Assembly (NCBI GenBank): GCA_021199275.1
Contig: JAJQIJ010000001.1
Location: 1 to 64,000 of the forward strand
DNA from: Clostridiales bacterium
GTDB taxonomy: Bacteria > Bacillota > Clostridia > Oscillospirales > Acutalibacteraceae
DNA: 64,000 nt
Reading direction: 5' to 3'
Shown here: in pieces, positions 25,193 to 35,175 of the stretch
How the letters are laid out: every line of letters begins with the position of its first letter
Position numbering within the stretch: the stretch's first letter is position 1
Translations under genes and position numbers: made by a program
Notes under the pieces: generated by a model
Databases searched by the model: none
The model's input: only the letters and a program-made list of their open reading frames with translations
What the model was told of the DNA's origin: nothing

Positions 25193-26392
25193 TTAAAATT
25201 TATATTCCTGTTTGTCTTTCCCGCTTTTATAAAAGCTGTCTATTACAACGCAGTAACGTTCATATGCTTTTTTTACTGCGTCGTCCCAGCTTAGGTATAT
25301 GCTTTGCTGCGCATTTTTGCCCACCTTTTCAAGCAAGTCCCTTTTGTCCATTATTTCAAACAGCTTTTTTGTTATGCTTTCGGCGGTTTCTTCACATAAA
25401 AATGCGGTTTTACAGTCGCTGATTCCCTCTGCCGCGCAAGAGCCGTTTATCAGCAGCGCCGGTGTGGCGCAAGACGCCGCTTCCCTGACTACAAGCCCGT
25501 TTGTGTCAAAAACAGACGGAAACAAAAGCAGGTCTGCACAGGCAAAATAGTTTTGGATTTCGCCCCTGTCAAGGCTTTTTCCCAGCCAAATTATTTTGTC
25601 TGCTATTCCCAGCCGGCGGTAATAAAGCTTTATTTGAATTTCGTCTGCGCCGAAGCCCAGCATAATAAGCCGGAAATCCTTGCCCTGCGTTTTTAAGGCA
25701 CGGCAGGAATCAAGTATTTTTTTTATGTTTTTATACCAAATCATTCTGCCGGTGTAAATGAAAACCGGCACCCCAGGTGGAATTGCATGGCGTTGCCTGA
25801 TATTGTTTTTAACATTGGCGCTTATGTCTTTTTTTGGCAAATCACAGCCGTTAGGCATAAGAATTATGTCGCCGCTGTAGCCTATTTTTTCAAGACTTTC
25901 CTTTGAGCCAAGACTTGTAACCCAAACTTCATCTGCCGCGTTGACATTTTTTAAAATAAATTTTTTAGCAAATTCTTTGCCCTTGGCAGTGGGCACTCTT
26001 TTTTCAATGTCATATTCATATTTAGTGTGGTATGTAAGCACTGTGGGCACGCGGCGCATTCTGTTAACAAGTCTGAAATAATAGCTTGTGGCAAGCGGCG
26101 CGTGGCTGTGCAGCAGGTCAAAATGCTTATTGATAATTTCCGCGCTCAGCTCCGGCTTGAACGGCCAGCCGACGCTATAGCCCTCTTTCGACGGAATCCA
26201 TATGCTTTTATACCTGAAAATTTCATAATCATATTTACTGTCTTGCTGGTTTGGATTTTTCGGGGTGACCACAACGGCACGGCAGTGGTTTCTGTTTAGC
26301 ACCGCCGCATAGTTTTCGGCCACGCTGCTTATTCCGTCTGTGGTTGGCGGAAAAGCGTCAGAGCCTATTGCAATTTTAAGATTGCTGTCCAT
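25193..26392 (-). CDS. Glycosyltransferase family 4, diacylglycerol glucosyltransferase-like
   Basis: This 399-residue GT-B enzyme shows DAFPPTTDGISSVAENY at the N-terminus with a G-rich start, HSHAPLA, GRMIWYKN at the nucleotide-binding half, and FDTNGLVVREAASCATPALL where the ExxE region normally lies. The second Glu is kept, the first is Asp. The pattern is close to lipid alpha-glycosyltransferases that add glucose to diacylglycerol, but capsule-type enzymes share it. ATG at 26392 follows AAAGGTGAAC; a longer start lacks this. It probably acts at the inner face of the membrane. Confidence 0.85.
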   Translation of the reverse strand: MDSNLKIAIGSDAFPPTTDGISSVAENYAAVLNRNHCRAVVVTPKNPNQQDSKYDYEIFRYKSIWIPSKEGYSVGWPFKPELSAEIINKHFDLLHSHAPLATSYYFRLVNRMRRVPTVLTYHTKYEYDIEKRVPTAKGKEFAKKFILKNVNAADEVWVTSLGSKESLEKIGYSGDIILMPNGCDLPKKDISANVKNNIRQRHAIPPGVPVFIYTGRMIWYKNIKKILDSCRALKTQGKDFRLIMLGFGADEIQIKLYYRRLGIADKIIWLGKSLDRGEIQNYFACADLLLFPSVFDTNGLVVREAASCATPALLINGSCAAEGISDCKTAFLCEETAESITKKLFEIMDKRDLLEKVGKNAQQSIYLSWDDAVKKAYERYCVVIDSFYKSGKDKQEYKF

Positions 26393-26603
26393 AAGTTCAC
26401 CTTTGTTTAAACATTGAAAGTAAGCAGGGTCTGCCAAAAATGCGCCGCTAAAGCGAATTTATGGCATCTTTACCGTTGCCTTGCGCCGGCAGTGCAGCTG
26501 ATGCTTGCCATTTCGAATGGCGAGGCAGGGCTGCTTTTGCGCGCCGGCTAAGCATAAATACCGTGCAAGAGTCCGCTTTACACGCGTTTTGTTTAATATG
26601 AAT

Positions 26604-26632
26604 AGAATAACATAAAAAGCGGCTTTTGTAAA
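26604..26632 (-). promoter_or_regulatory. SigA-type promoter of the GT4 gene
   Basis: On the minus strand, TTTACA and TATTCT are separated by 17 bp, with a leader of about 210 nt. The leader from 26393 to 26603 holds several short inverted repeats but no feature I recognise. Confidence 0.55.
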
Positions 26633-26691
26633 TCGGCTATTTTTATTTTCGGCAAACCGGCGGCAAATTTGAAAAAAAGCTGATAAAACTA

Positions 26692-26721
26692 TTGATTAAA
26701 CGGCGCCTTTTATTATATAAT
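26692..26721 (+). promoter_or_regulatory. SigA-type promoter of the hprK operon
   Basis: TTGATT and TATAAT are separated by 18 bp. About 235 nt of leader precede hprK. Confidence 0.65.
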
Positions 26722-26727
26722 ATTTAG

Positions 26728-26960
26728 AAAGATGTCACTGCCGGCGCAGCGCATGCTATGCATTTTTCAATAAAGGGCAGCGCCCCGTCATTTAACATTT
26801 TCGGTGGCGTATTGCAACACCACTGAAAATCAAACGGCGCGAGCCGCCGTTAAAAGCGGTGAACATCATAATTTAGTTAAATGGGCGGCCGGGGCATTTA
26901 ATTTACATTGCTTAATTGAGCCGGCCAAAACGCCACTAAACCTGAAACGGAGATGATAAA
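26728..26960 (+). other. Structured leader of hprK, no riboswitch recognised
   Basis: ATTTTCGGTGG and CCACTGAAAAT pair around 12 nt (26799-26832), and GGCCGG pairs with a later CCGGCC over 26886-26928. No known riboswitch core was found and no terminator is seen, so its role, if any, is unknown. Confidence 0.35.
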
Positions 26961-27926
26961 ATGCCGGCGCAATATTCTGTTACATTGCAAAAAATAATTG
27001 ACGTTTACAAGCTTGAAGTTGTATATCTGCCGTGCAGCGCAGACGAAATTCTGATTACAACAAACGAAATAAACCGCCCCGGAATAGTGCTTACGGGTTA
27101 CACCGCATATTTTGACCCGCTGCGCATACAAATTCTGGGCTGGACAGAGCTGGGCTTTTTACAAAATATGGCAGAATCTCAAAGAGAGGGGGCGCTTGGC
27201 TATTGGTTGGGGCTGCACCCCGCCGCTGCGGTTGTAACGCGCGGGCTTGAAATTCCTGACTATCTTATTGACGGCTGCCGAAAATTCCAGGTGCCGCTTT
27301 TAAAAACCGACGAAGAAACTTCACCGTTTCTTGCAATGCTCATTCAATATTTAAACGCAAGCCTTGCCCCGCGAATTACGCGCCACGGCGTTTTATGCGA
27401 AGTTTACGGCGAGGGCATTCTGATTGTCGGCGAAAGCGGCGCGGGGAAAAGCGAAACGGCAGTTGAACTTATAAAACGCGGGCACCGCCTTATAGCTGAC
27501 GACGCAGTTGAAATCAGGCGAACAGACGCGCACACGCTTATAGGCGCGTCACCAAACAATATACGACATTTTATTGAGCTGCGGGGCATCGGCATAATAA
27601 ACGCACGGCGGCTTTTCGGCATGGGCGCGGTAAAAGCAACTGAAAAAATAGACATGGTAGTCCGCCTTGAGCCGTGGGACAGCGCCAAGGCATATGACAG
27701 GCTCGGAATTGACAATGAATATGCAAAAATACTTGATGTTAAGGTGCCTGTAATCACAGTGCCGGTAAACCCCGGGCGCAACCTTGCCGTTATTATTGAA
27801 ACGGCAGCCATGAGCAACAGGCAGAAAAAAATGGGCTATAACGCCGCGCGTGAACTTATGGCGGCAATCGGCATGGAAGATGTTGAAGGCACAGAAAAAG
27901 AATATGACATCTGGAAAGATATGTAA
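26961..27926 (+). CDS. hprK: HPr kinase/phosphorylase
   Basis: This 321-residue enzyme phosphorylates HPr on Ser46 with ATP or pyrophosphate and removes that phosphate, controlling carbon catabolite repression. The P-loop GESGAGKS (157-164) is preceded by RHGVLCEVYGEGILIVG, and ELRGIGIIN is the family signature. The length is standard. ATG at 26961 follows GGAGATGATAAA. It heads the cluster glk-murB-rapZ-whiA-dnaE, with 21 nt to the next gene, matching a common Clostridia arrangement. Confidence 0.97.
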   Translation: MPAQYSVTLQKIIDVYKLEVVYLPCSADEILITTNEINRPGIVLTGYTAYFDPLRIQILGWTELGFLQNMAESQREGALGYWLGLHPAAAVVTRGLEIPDYLIDGCRKFQVPLLKTDEETSPFLAMLIQYLNASLAPRITRHGVLCEVYGEGILIVGESGAGKSETAVELIKRGHRLIADDAVEIRRTDAHTLIGASPNNIRHFIELRGIGIINARRLFGMGAVKATEKIDMVVRLEPWDSAKAYDRLGIDNEYAKILDVKVPVITVPVNPGRNLAVIIETAAMSNRQKKMGYNAARELMAAIGMEDVEGTEKEYDIWKDM

Positions 27927-27947
27927 GTCAGATTTAGGAGGAATACA

Positions 27948-28901
27948 ATGCTTAGACTCGGAATAGACCTTGGGGGAACAAATATAGCCTGCGCCGTGGT
28001 AGACGATGAAAGCTATGAAATGCTGGCAAAGGCAAAAACGCCCACAAATGTGCCGCGTGCGGCCGGTGAAATTTTTGATGACATTGCAAAAATCTGCCGC
28101 GAAGCCATGCAAGCGGCAAAAGTCACCGCTAAAGACATTGTGTCAGTGGGGCTTGGCACGCCCGGCACGGTTAACGCCGGCGGGGTTATTGAATATGCCA
28201 ACAACCTGGGCTTTAACAACGTGCCTGCCGCTGAAATGCTGCGGGAAAGGCTGGGGCAGGGCATGAAAGCTTTTGTTGAAAATGACGCAAATTGCGCGGC
28301 GCTCGGCGAAGCATATGCGGGCTGCGGCAACGGCGCTAAGGATTTTGTAGCCGTTACTCTGGGCACGGGCGTGGGTTCCGGCATAATTTCAAACGGCAAA
28401 ATTATAAACGGCGTAAACAATGCCGCGGGCGAATGCGGGCACATGGTTATTCAGGTTGACGGCGAGCCGTGCAGCTGCGGGCGTCGCGGCTGCTGGGAAG
28501 CATATGCTTCTGCAACGGCGCTTATAAGACAAACTGAACAGTCAATGAAAGAACACCCTGATTCCATAATGCACGAACTTGCCGCCAAGGAAGGAAAGGT
28601 AAGCGGGCGCACGTCGTTTGACGCAATGCGCATGGGCGACATAGCTGCAATTCGTGTTGTCAATAATTATATCAAATATGTGGCATGCGGGCTTATCAAT
28701 CTGGTTAACACGCTTCAGCCGGAAATCATCTGCATAGGCGGCGGTATCTGCAATGAAAACGAAACGCTTTTAAAGCCGCTGCGTAATTATGTTCAGGCTG
28801 AAAGATATTCAATACACAGCAAGCTGCAAACTAAAATAGTAAAAGCACAGCTCGGAAATGACGCCGGCATTATAGGCGCGGCGCTTTTGGGCAAGGCTTA
28901 A
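27948..28901 (+). CDS. glk: ROK-family glucokinase
   Basis: This 317-residue protein opens with LGIDLGGTNIACAV, the ROK phosphate-binding motif, and has the zinc site CSCGRRGCWEAYAS preceded by GAAGECGHM-type residues, here AAGECGHM. It fits bacterial ATP-dependent glucokinase, making glucose-6-phosphate, although other ROK sugar kinases share these motifs. AGGAGGAATACA precedes the ATG. Its position directly after hprK and upstream of pfkA fits a link between glucose phosphorylation and carbon control. Confidence 0.9.
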   Translation: MLRLGIDLGGTNIACAVVDDESYEMLAKAKTPTNVPRAAGEIFDDIAKICREAMQAAKVTAKDIVSVGLGTPGTVNAGGVIEYANNLGFNNVPAAEMLRERLGQGMKAFVENDANCAALGEAYAGCGNGAKDFVAVTLGTGVGSGIISNGKIINGVNNAAGECGHMVIQVDGEPCSCGRRGCWEAYASATALIRQTEQSMKEHPDSIMHELAAKEGKVSGRTSFDAMRMGDIAAIRVVNNYIKYVACGLINLVNTLQPEIICIGGGICNENETLLKPLRNYVQAERYSIHSKLQTKIVKAQLGNDAGIIGAALLGKA

Positions 28902-28913
28902 ACCGGTGATTTT

Positions 28914-29813
28914 TTGGAAAGATTAATAGAATTTGCCCAAAAGCAGGGCATAAAATACCTTGAAAACGAAATAATGAAAAACCACACCACATTTAAAATA
29001 GGCGGTGCGGCAAAATTAATGCTGTTTCCAAAAAACGAAGCTCAGGTTGCGGCAGCTGTGAAATTCTGCCGCAGTGCCGGCGTGCGTTATATGGCAATCG
29101 GAAACGGCTCTAATTTGCTGGTTTCAGATTCCGGCATAGACGCTGCGGTTATTGCTCTTGGCAGCGATTTTTCAAAAATTTGCCTTGAAAGCGGCTGTGT
29201 GGTTTTTGCCGAAAGCGGCGCGCCGCTTTCAAAGCTTTGCAGGTTTGCGCTTGAAAATTCACTGTCCGGGCTTGAATTTGCATATGGAATTCCGGGCAGT
29301 GTGGGCGGCGCGGTATATATGAACGCGGGCGCTTACGGCGGTGAAATAAAAGACGTGCTTTTGAAAATTAACCATGTTGACTGCACCGGCGTTTGCGGCA
29401 GCATTTCGGCAAGCGATGCGGCTCTTTCTTACAGGCATTCCGTTTATGCAGAAAACGGTTTTGTTATTACAGGAGCATATTTCAAGCTGCAAAAGGCGGA
29501 AAAAGCCGAAATAGAGACGAAAATGAAAGATTTGCTTTCAAGGCGCCGCGAAAAGCAGCCGCTTGAATACCCAAGCGCCGGCTCAACTTTCAAACGCCCT
29601 GCGGGGCATTATGCCGCCAGGCTTATTGAAGAATGCAATTTAAAGGGCATGAGCGTGGGCGGCGCGGCAGTCAGTGAAAAACACGCCGGCTTTGTAATAA
29701 ACAAAGGCAACGCCACTGCCGCAGATGTGCTGGCGCTGTGCCGCAGTGTGAGCGACACAGTGTTTAAAGAAAAAGGAGTAAAGCTTGAAATGGAAGTAAG
29801 GGTGGTTGAATAA
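28914..29813 (+). CDS. murB: UDP-N-acetylenolpyruvoylglucosamine reductase
   Basis: This 299-residue FAD enzyme reduces UDP-GlcNAc-enolpyruvate with NADPH to UDP-MurNAc in the cytoplasm. It has GNGSNLLVSDSG, YGIPGSVGGAVYMNAGAYGG for FAD binding, and RRREKQPLEYPSAGSTFKRP, with the Ser proton donor in AGST. A C-terminal GFVINKGNATA segment is complete. The start is TTG at 28914 with CCGGTGATT upstream. The next gene starts directly after its stop. Confidence 0.96.
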   Translation: MERLIEFAQKQGIKYLENEIMKNHTTFKIGGAAKLMLFPKNEAQVAAAVKFCRSAGVRYMAIGNGSNLLVSDSGIDAAVIALGSDFSKICLESGCVVFAESGAPLSKLCRFALENSLSGLEFAYGIPGSVGGAVYMNAGAYGGEIKDVLLKINHVDCTGVCGSISASDAALSYRHSVYAENGFVITGAYFKLQKAEKAEIETKMKDLLSRRREKQPLEYPSAGSTFKRPAGHYAARLIEECNLKGMSVGGAAVSEKHAGFVINKGNATAADVLALCRSVSDTVFKEKGVKLEMEVRVVE

Positions 29814-30686
29814 ATGATTATTGAAAAAAAGGAACTTATCATTTTGACGGGCATTTCAGGCGCGGGCAAGTCCACCGCAATAAGCTGCCTTGAAGACATG
29901 AATTATTATTGCATTGACAACATGCCGGTTTTTTTGCTTGAAACCTTTCTTGAACTGCTGTCTGAAAAAGCGGCGCATAATAAAATAGCCATTGTTATTG
30001 ACGTGCGCACCACAGAAAATTTTGAATCTATTTTGTCTGCATTGGCGGGTGCGGAAAGATATGATTATGAAATGAAAGTTATTTATTTGGACATAAAAAC
30101 GCCGGAGGCGCTTAAACGTTATAAGCTGACAAGGCGCAAGCACCCGTTTTCGGACAGGTTTTCCGGCAACATAGAAAATGCCATTGCATATGAAAGGCAG
30201 ACTCTTGAGGCGCTCAGGCTCAGGGCAGACCATATTATTGACACATCTGAACTTACAACAGGCATGCTCAAACGCCGCTTTGCGCAAATTTTGCTTGGCG
30301 GCGACAAAGACATTATGAACATTCACATTGAATCGTTCGGCTTTAAATTCGGCATTCCCACAGAGGCAGATTTTGTAATTGACGTCAGGTGCCTGCCAAA
30401 CCCCTATTGGCTTGAAACATTAAGAGACAAAACCGGGCTTGACAGGGAAGTTAAAGATTATGTCTTTTCATTTGAAGAGGCAAACGAGCTGCTTGGGCGG
30501 CTGATAGACATGCTTGACTTTTTAAACCCGCTTTATATTAAAGAGGGCAGGAGCCAGCTGGTAATAGCTGTGGGCTGCACGGGCGGCAACCACCGCAGCG
30601 TTGCGTTTGCCGAAGCGCTAAGGGAACATTTTTCCCTGCGCTGGGACAATGTTTCGGTGCACCACAGAGATATTGACAGAAAGTGA
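29814..30686 (+). CDS. rapZ: RNase adapter/nucleotide-binding protein RapZ (YvcJ)
   Basis: This 290-residue protein has the P-loop GISGAGKSTA near the start, DMNYYCIDNMPVFLLE, HIESFGFKFGIP, and CTGGNHRSVAFAEAL at the end. YvcJ/RapZ proteins bind nucleotide and sugar derivatives; in Gammaproteobacteria RapZ adapts RNase E, while in Firmicutes YvcJ affects competence and morphology. The start follows murB without gap. In most Firmicutes yvcK follows, but here the next gene is whiA. Confidence 0.95.
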   Translation: MIIEKKELIILTGISGAGKSTAISCLEDMNYYCIDNMPVFLLETFLELLSEKAAHNKIAIVIDVRTTENFESILSALAGAERYDYEMKVIYLDIKTPEALKRYKLTRRKHPFSDRFSGNIENAIAYERQTLEALRLRADHIIDTSELTTGMLKRRFAQILLGGDKDIMNIHIESFGFKFGIPTEADFVIDVRCLPNPYWLETLRDKTGLDREVKDYVFSFEEANELLGRLIDMLDFLNPLYIKEGRSQLVIAVGCTGGNHRSVAFAEALREHFSLRWDNVSVHHRDIDRK

Positions 30687-30721
30687 TTTCGGCGCGTTTT
30701 ATCTTTTAAGGAAGAAAAGTT

Positions 30722-31642
30722 ATGTCGTTTTCAAAAGATGTAAAGGACGAACTTATAAAGGTTCAATATGAAAAGCCATGCTGCAAAAGGTCTGTGCTTT
30801 ACGGGCTTTGCCTTTTCGGCAGGGCCTTTTCGTCGTCCGGGGTAATGCTGCAAACAGAACACAGGGGCGTGGCAGAGCTTTACGCAAGTCTTTTGGGCGA
30901 GCTTTTCAACATAAAGGCAGACATTACGCCCACGCCGAAAGAAAGAAGCTATAATGTGCACGTTGCAAAAAGGGCAGACTGTGAAAAGCTCATCAAAGCT
31001 TTCGGCCATGCAGACGGGGAAAGCTTAAGAATAAACCATTCAAATTTTTACTGCGAAAGCTGCACGGGCGCTTTTATGGCGGGCGCATTTTTGGCGTCAG
31101 GCACAGTGTCGTCTCCAAACAAAGATTACCATCTTGAATTTACAATTCCTTATTACAACCTTTCAAAAAGCTTGCAGACCTTGCTGGCTGAAAAAGAATT
31201 GCAGCCGAAATATGCCCGGCGAAAGGGCTATAATATAATTTATTTCAAGGAAAGCGAAGCCATAGAAAACTGCCTTTACATTATGGGCGCGCACTCTGCA
31301 ATGTTTGATATGATGAACATAAAAATTGTAAAGGATTTCAGAAACAAGGCAAACAGAAAGGCCAATTGTGAAAACGCCAATATAAACAAAATGGTTGAAG
31401 CTGCCGCCGTGCAGATAAACGCCGTTGAAAAAATCTGGCGAATAAAGGGAAGGGATTACCTGCCGCAAAATCTTGAAAAAATTGCCGAGCTCAGATATGA
31501 AAACCCCGATTTGAGCCTGGGTGAGCTGGCAGAGCTTTCACCTGACGGGCTGAGCCGCAGCGGAATTAACCACAGGTTAAATAAAATTATTGAAATTGCA
31601 AAAAAACTTGACAACAGCCCCGGAAAAAGCGCTGAAAATTAA
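30722..31642 (+). CDS. whiA: DNA-binding protein WhiA
   Basis: This 306-residue protein has the degenerate LAGLIDADG-type fold (about residues 20-200; FMAGAFLASGTVSSPNKDYHLEF) and a C-terminal helix-turn-helix with RIKGRDYLPQNLEKIAELR and LSRSGINHRLNKI. WhiA proteins affect cell division and chromosome segregation in Firmicutes. It is 35 nt after rapZ, with AAGGAAGAAAAG as the binding site. Confidence 0.96.
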   Translation: MSFSKDVKDELIKVQYEKPCCKRSVLYGLCLFGRAFSSSGVMLQTEHRGVAELYASLLGELFNIKADITPTPKERSYNVHVAKRADCEKLIKAFGHADGESLRINHSNFYCESCTGAFMAGAFLASGTVSSPNKDYHLEFTIPYYNLSKSLQTLLAEKELQPKYARRKGYNIIYFKESEAIENCLYIMGAHSAMFDMMNIKIVKDFRNKANRKANCENANINKMVEAAAVQINAVEKIWRIKGRDYLPQNLEKIAELRYENPDLSLGELAELSPDGLSRSGINHRLNKIIEIAKKLDNSPGKSAEN

Positions 31643-31659
31643 AGTGATTTGGTGATATA

Positions 31660-34600
31660 ATGTTTACTCATTTGCATGTGCACACAGAATATTCGCTGCT
31701 TGACGGCGCCTGCCGTATCGAGCAGCTTGTGCTGCGCGCAAAAGAGCTCGGCATGACTTCTCTTGCCATTACAGACCATGGCAATATGTACGGCGCGGTT
31801 GATTTTTACAAGGCTTGCAAAAAGCATGACGTTAAACCTATAATCGGCTGCGAAGTTTATGTTGCCGCAAGGTCTCGATTTGACAAAGACAAAACGCTTG
31901 ACAAAGATTACAACCACCTTATTTTGCTGGTTGAAAATGAAGAGGGCTATAAAAACCTTACTAAGCTTGTCTCTCTTTCTTTTACGGAAGGTTATTATTA
32001 CAAGCCGCGGGTTGACCATGAAACACTGCGCAAATACCACGGCGGGCTTATATGCCTTTCTGCATGTCTCGCCGGCGAAATACCGCGCGCAATAACGGCA
32101 AATGATTTTGAAAGCGCAAAAAGCACTGCGCTTTGGTATAATGAAATTTTCGGCGCCGGAAATTATTATCTTGAGCTGCAAGACCATGGAATTAAAGAGC
32201 AGGGCAAGGTGAACGAAGCTTTAAAGACTATTTCGCGGCAAACCGGCATACCGCTTGTTGCCACAAATGACGTGCATTATATAGAAAAGGCTGACAGCAA
32301 GGTGCAGCAGGTTTTAATATGCATTGCCACAAACCGCGTGCTGGGCGAAGACACGGGGCTTGAATTTCATTCAAGGGAATTTTATCTGAAAAGCGAAAGC
32401 GAAATGGCTGAAATTTTCAGCGACGTGCCTGATTCGCTTGAAAACACGGCGAAAATTGCCAAGCGGTGCAATTTTGATTTTGAATTCGGCAACACCAAGC
32501 TGCCTTATTTTGAAACACCCGGTAATATTGAACACTTTGAATATTTCAAAAAAATGTGCACAGACGGGCTGTATAAGCGCTATAAAAGCCCGAATAGCGA
32601 ATATAAAAAACGCCTTGATTATGAACTTGAAACCGTAAATAAAATGGGCTATACAGACTATTATCTTATTGTGGCTGACTTTGTTTCGTTTGCACGTTCA
32701 AAGGGCATTCCCGTGGGGCCCGGCAGGGGCTCCGGCGCCGGCTCTTTGGCAGCTTATTGCATTGGCATAACTGACCTTGACCCAATGAAATACAACCTGC
32801 TTTTTGAGCGCTTTTTAAACCCCGAAAGGGTGTCGATGCCTGACTTTGATATAGATTTTTGTTATGAGCGCCGGCAGGAGGTAATAGATTATGTTACTGA
32901 AAAATACGGAGCAGACCATGTTGCCCAGATTGTGACTTTCGGCACGCTGCAAACAAGGGCCGCAATACGTGATGTGGGGCGGGTTATGGGGCTTAAATAT
33001 TCGTTTGTTGACATGATTGCCAAGCTCGTGCCAAATGATTTTCACATTACAATAGACGAAGCTGTTAAAAAGTCAAAAGAGCTAAGCGATTTGATGCGCC
33101 AAGACGAACAGGTGAACGAGCTTATTGAAACTGCGCGCAAGGTGGAAGGAATGCCGCGCAACCCTTCAACCCATGCGGCGGGTGTTGTAATAACGCGCGA
33201 GCCTGTGTCGAGCTATGTGCCCCTTGCCACTAATGACGACATTGTGGTAACGCAATATATTATGACAACGCTTGAAGAGCTGGGCCTGTTAAAAATGGAC
33301 TTTTTGGGGCTTAGGACGCTCACCGTTATAAATGACGCGGCAACGGCAGCCGGGGTGGACATAGACTCAGTTTCCGTTGAAGACCCCAAAGTTTACAGGC
33401 TTTTTGCAAACGGCAAAACAGAGGGCATATTTCAGTTTGAATCAAGCGGCATGAAGCAAATGCTTAAAAATTTAAAGCCCACAAAGCTTGAACATCTCAT
33501 TGCGGCGAATTCGCTTTACCGCCCCGGCCCGGCAAAGCAGATTGACGCATTTATTGAAAATTCACGCAGCCCCGAAAAAATTAAATATTCAACACCGCTG
33601 CTAAAGCCTATTTTGCAAGACACTTTCGGCTGCATTGTATACCAGGAACAGGTAATGCAGGTTTTCAGGCAGCTTGCGGGTTATTCATATGGCAGGGCAG
33701 ACGTTGTAAGGCGTGCCATGAGCAAAAAGAAACAGGCTGTTATGGAACAGGAACGCACGGCGTTTATTGCCGGGTGTGAAAAAAATAATATAAGCGCCCA
33801 AACTGCTAATGATATATTTGACACCATGGCTGAATTTTCAAAATATGCTTTCAACAAGTCGCACGCGGCTTGTTATTCCCTTGTGGCTTACAGAACGGCT
33901 TATCTTAAAGTTTACCACCCTGCCGAATTCATGGCTGCGCTGCTGACGTCAGTGCTTGACTCTTCCAACAAAATTGCAAGATATATAGCCGAAAGCAAGC
34001 GCCTTGGGCTCAAGCTCAGCGTGCCGGACGTCAACACGTCAATGAAAGGCTTTACCGCAAAGGGCAATGTAATAAGCTATGGGCTTTTGGGCATAAAAAA
34101 TGTAGGAAGCGAATTTATTAATGAAATTATAAACGAGCGCCGAAACGGCAAATATAAAGATTTGCAGGACTTTTGCACCAGGCTTCAGGGCGCGCATTTC
34201 AACAGGCGCGCGGTTGAAAGTCTTATAAGAAGCGGCGCGCTTGATTCCATGGGGGCAAACCGCTGCCAAATGCTGCACGCCCTGCCGGAACTCATTGCAC
34301 ATCTTGAAGAACACAGGCGCAAAACCATGTACGGCCAGGTCGGCTTTTTTGAGCTTGATGAAAGCAAAAAAAGCTTTGCGCTTGATTTTAAAATGCCGCG
34401 CGTGCCCGAATTCCCGCAAAGCGAACTCTTAAAAATGGAAAAAGAAATGACCGGGCTTTATCTTTCCGGCCACCCGATGGACAAATATGACGACATAATA
34501 GAAAAGCTGGGCTACCCGCGCACTGCCGATTTGCTTGAAGAAGCGGGAAGCTACAGGGGCGCTTATAAAGACAAAGACATTGTTACAATAGCCGGCGCAA

Positions 34601-35097
34601 TATCTGCCGTTACAAGGAAAAGAACTAAAAACGGCAATGAAATGGCGTTTGTCACAATTGAAGACATGCTGGGTGAAATAGAAATTATTGTTTTCCCAAA
34701 TGTTTATGAAAATGCAAAAAAATTACTAGGCGCCGGCGCGGTGATTACGGTTACGGGCAGCATAAGCGTGGAAGAGGAAAAGGAAGTGCGCCTGATTGCA
34801 AATTCAATCAGCGGCGAGCCCACGGCCGCAGCCGGGCAAAAGCCCGCCGAAAGGGGCGCTCAGCGCAAAGAAAAGCGCCGCGGGCTGTTTTTGCGTTTTG
34901 AATCAAGGCAAGACGCCAATATTGCCAAAGTGCAAAATCTGACGTCAATATTTGACGGGGCATACCCGCTGTATTTCTATTATATAGATGAAAAAAAATA
35001 TGAGCTGCGCCCAAAAGCTGAATTTGTTGCGCTAAACGACACTATGCTGGGCGAACTCAAAAGAATATTGGGCAGCGCAAACGTGGCAGTTATGTAA
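31660..35097 (+). CDS. dnaE: DNA polymerase III alpha subunit DnaE
   Basis: This 1145-residue polymerase has an N-terminal PHP domain (FTHLHVHTEYSLLDG, ITDHGNMYGAV), the fingers motif GPGRGSGAGSLAAYC, the catalytic PDFDIDFCYERR, and KMDFLGLRTL. A C-terminal OB-fold (around residues 975-1060) with tandem helix-hairpin-helix region precedes it. This is the DnaE type without an exonuclease; Firmicutes also need PolC. It lies 17 nt after whiA, an arrangement frequent in Clostridia. Confidence 0.97.
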   Translation: MFTHLHVHTEYSLLDGACRIEQLVLRAKELGMTSLAITDHGNMYGAVDFYKACKKHDVKPIIGCEVYVAARSRFDKDKTLDKDYNHLILLVENEEGYKNLTKLVSLSFTEGYYYKPRVDHETLRKYHGGLICLSACLAGEIPRAITANDFESAKSTALWYNEIFGAGNYYLELQDHGIKEQGKVNEALKTISRQTGIPLVATNDVHYIEKADSKVQQVLICIATNRVLGEDTGLEFHSREFYLKSESEMAEIFSDVPDSLENTAKIAKRCNFDFEFGNTKLPYFETPGNIEHFEYFKKMCTDGLYKRYKSPNSEYKKRLDYELETVNKMGYTDYYLIVADFVSFARSKGIPVGPGRGSGAGSLAAYCIGITDLDPMKYNLLFERFLNPERVSMPDFDIDFCYERRQEVIDYVTEKYGADHVAQIVTFGTLQTRAAIRDVGRVMGLKYSFVDMIAKLVPNDFHITIDEAVKKSKELSDLMRQDEQVNELIETARKVEGMPRNPSTHAAGVVITREPVSSYVPLATNDDIVVTQYIMTTLEELGLLKMDFLGLRTLTVINDAATAAGVDIDSVSVEDPKVYRLFANGKTEGIFQFESSGMKQMLKNLKPTKLEHLIAANSLYRPGPAKQIDAFIENSRSPEKIKYSTPLLKPILQDTFGCIVYQEQVMQVFRQLAGYSYGRADVVRRAMSKKKQAVMEQERTAFIAGCEKNNISAQTANDIFDTMAEFSKYAFNKSHAACYSLVAYRTAYLKVYHPAEFMAALLTSVLDSSNKIARYIAESKRLGLKLSVPDVNTSMKGFTAKGNVISYGLLGIKNVGSEFINEIINERRNGKYKDLQDFCTRLQGAHFNRRAVESLIRSGALDSMGANRCQMLHALPELIAHLEEHRRKTMYGQVGFFELDESKKSFALDFKMPRVPEFPQSELLKMEKEMTGLYLSGHPMDKYDDIIEKLGYPRTADLLEEAGSYRGAYKDKDIVTIAGAISAVTRKRTKNGNEMAFVTIEDMLGEIEIIVFPNVYENAKKLLGAGAVITVTGSISVEEEKEVRLIANSISGEPTAAAGQKPAERGAQRKEKRRGLFLRFESRQDANIAKVQNLTSIFDGAYPLYFYYIDEKKYELRPKAEFVALNDTMLGELKRILGSANVAVM

Positions 35098-35175
35098 TTC
35101 CATAAATGTCTGCCGGGTGTTTTGCAGCGCAAACGGGCGCTGTGCCGCTGTTTTCAATGCAGTTTTACTAACTGC

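Noticed and set aside
26728..26960. A known riboswitch upstream of hprK
   Set aside because: No conserved core of any riboswitch class I can recall was found; only inverted repeats.
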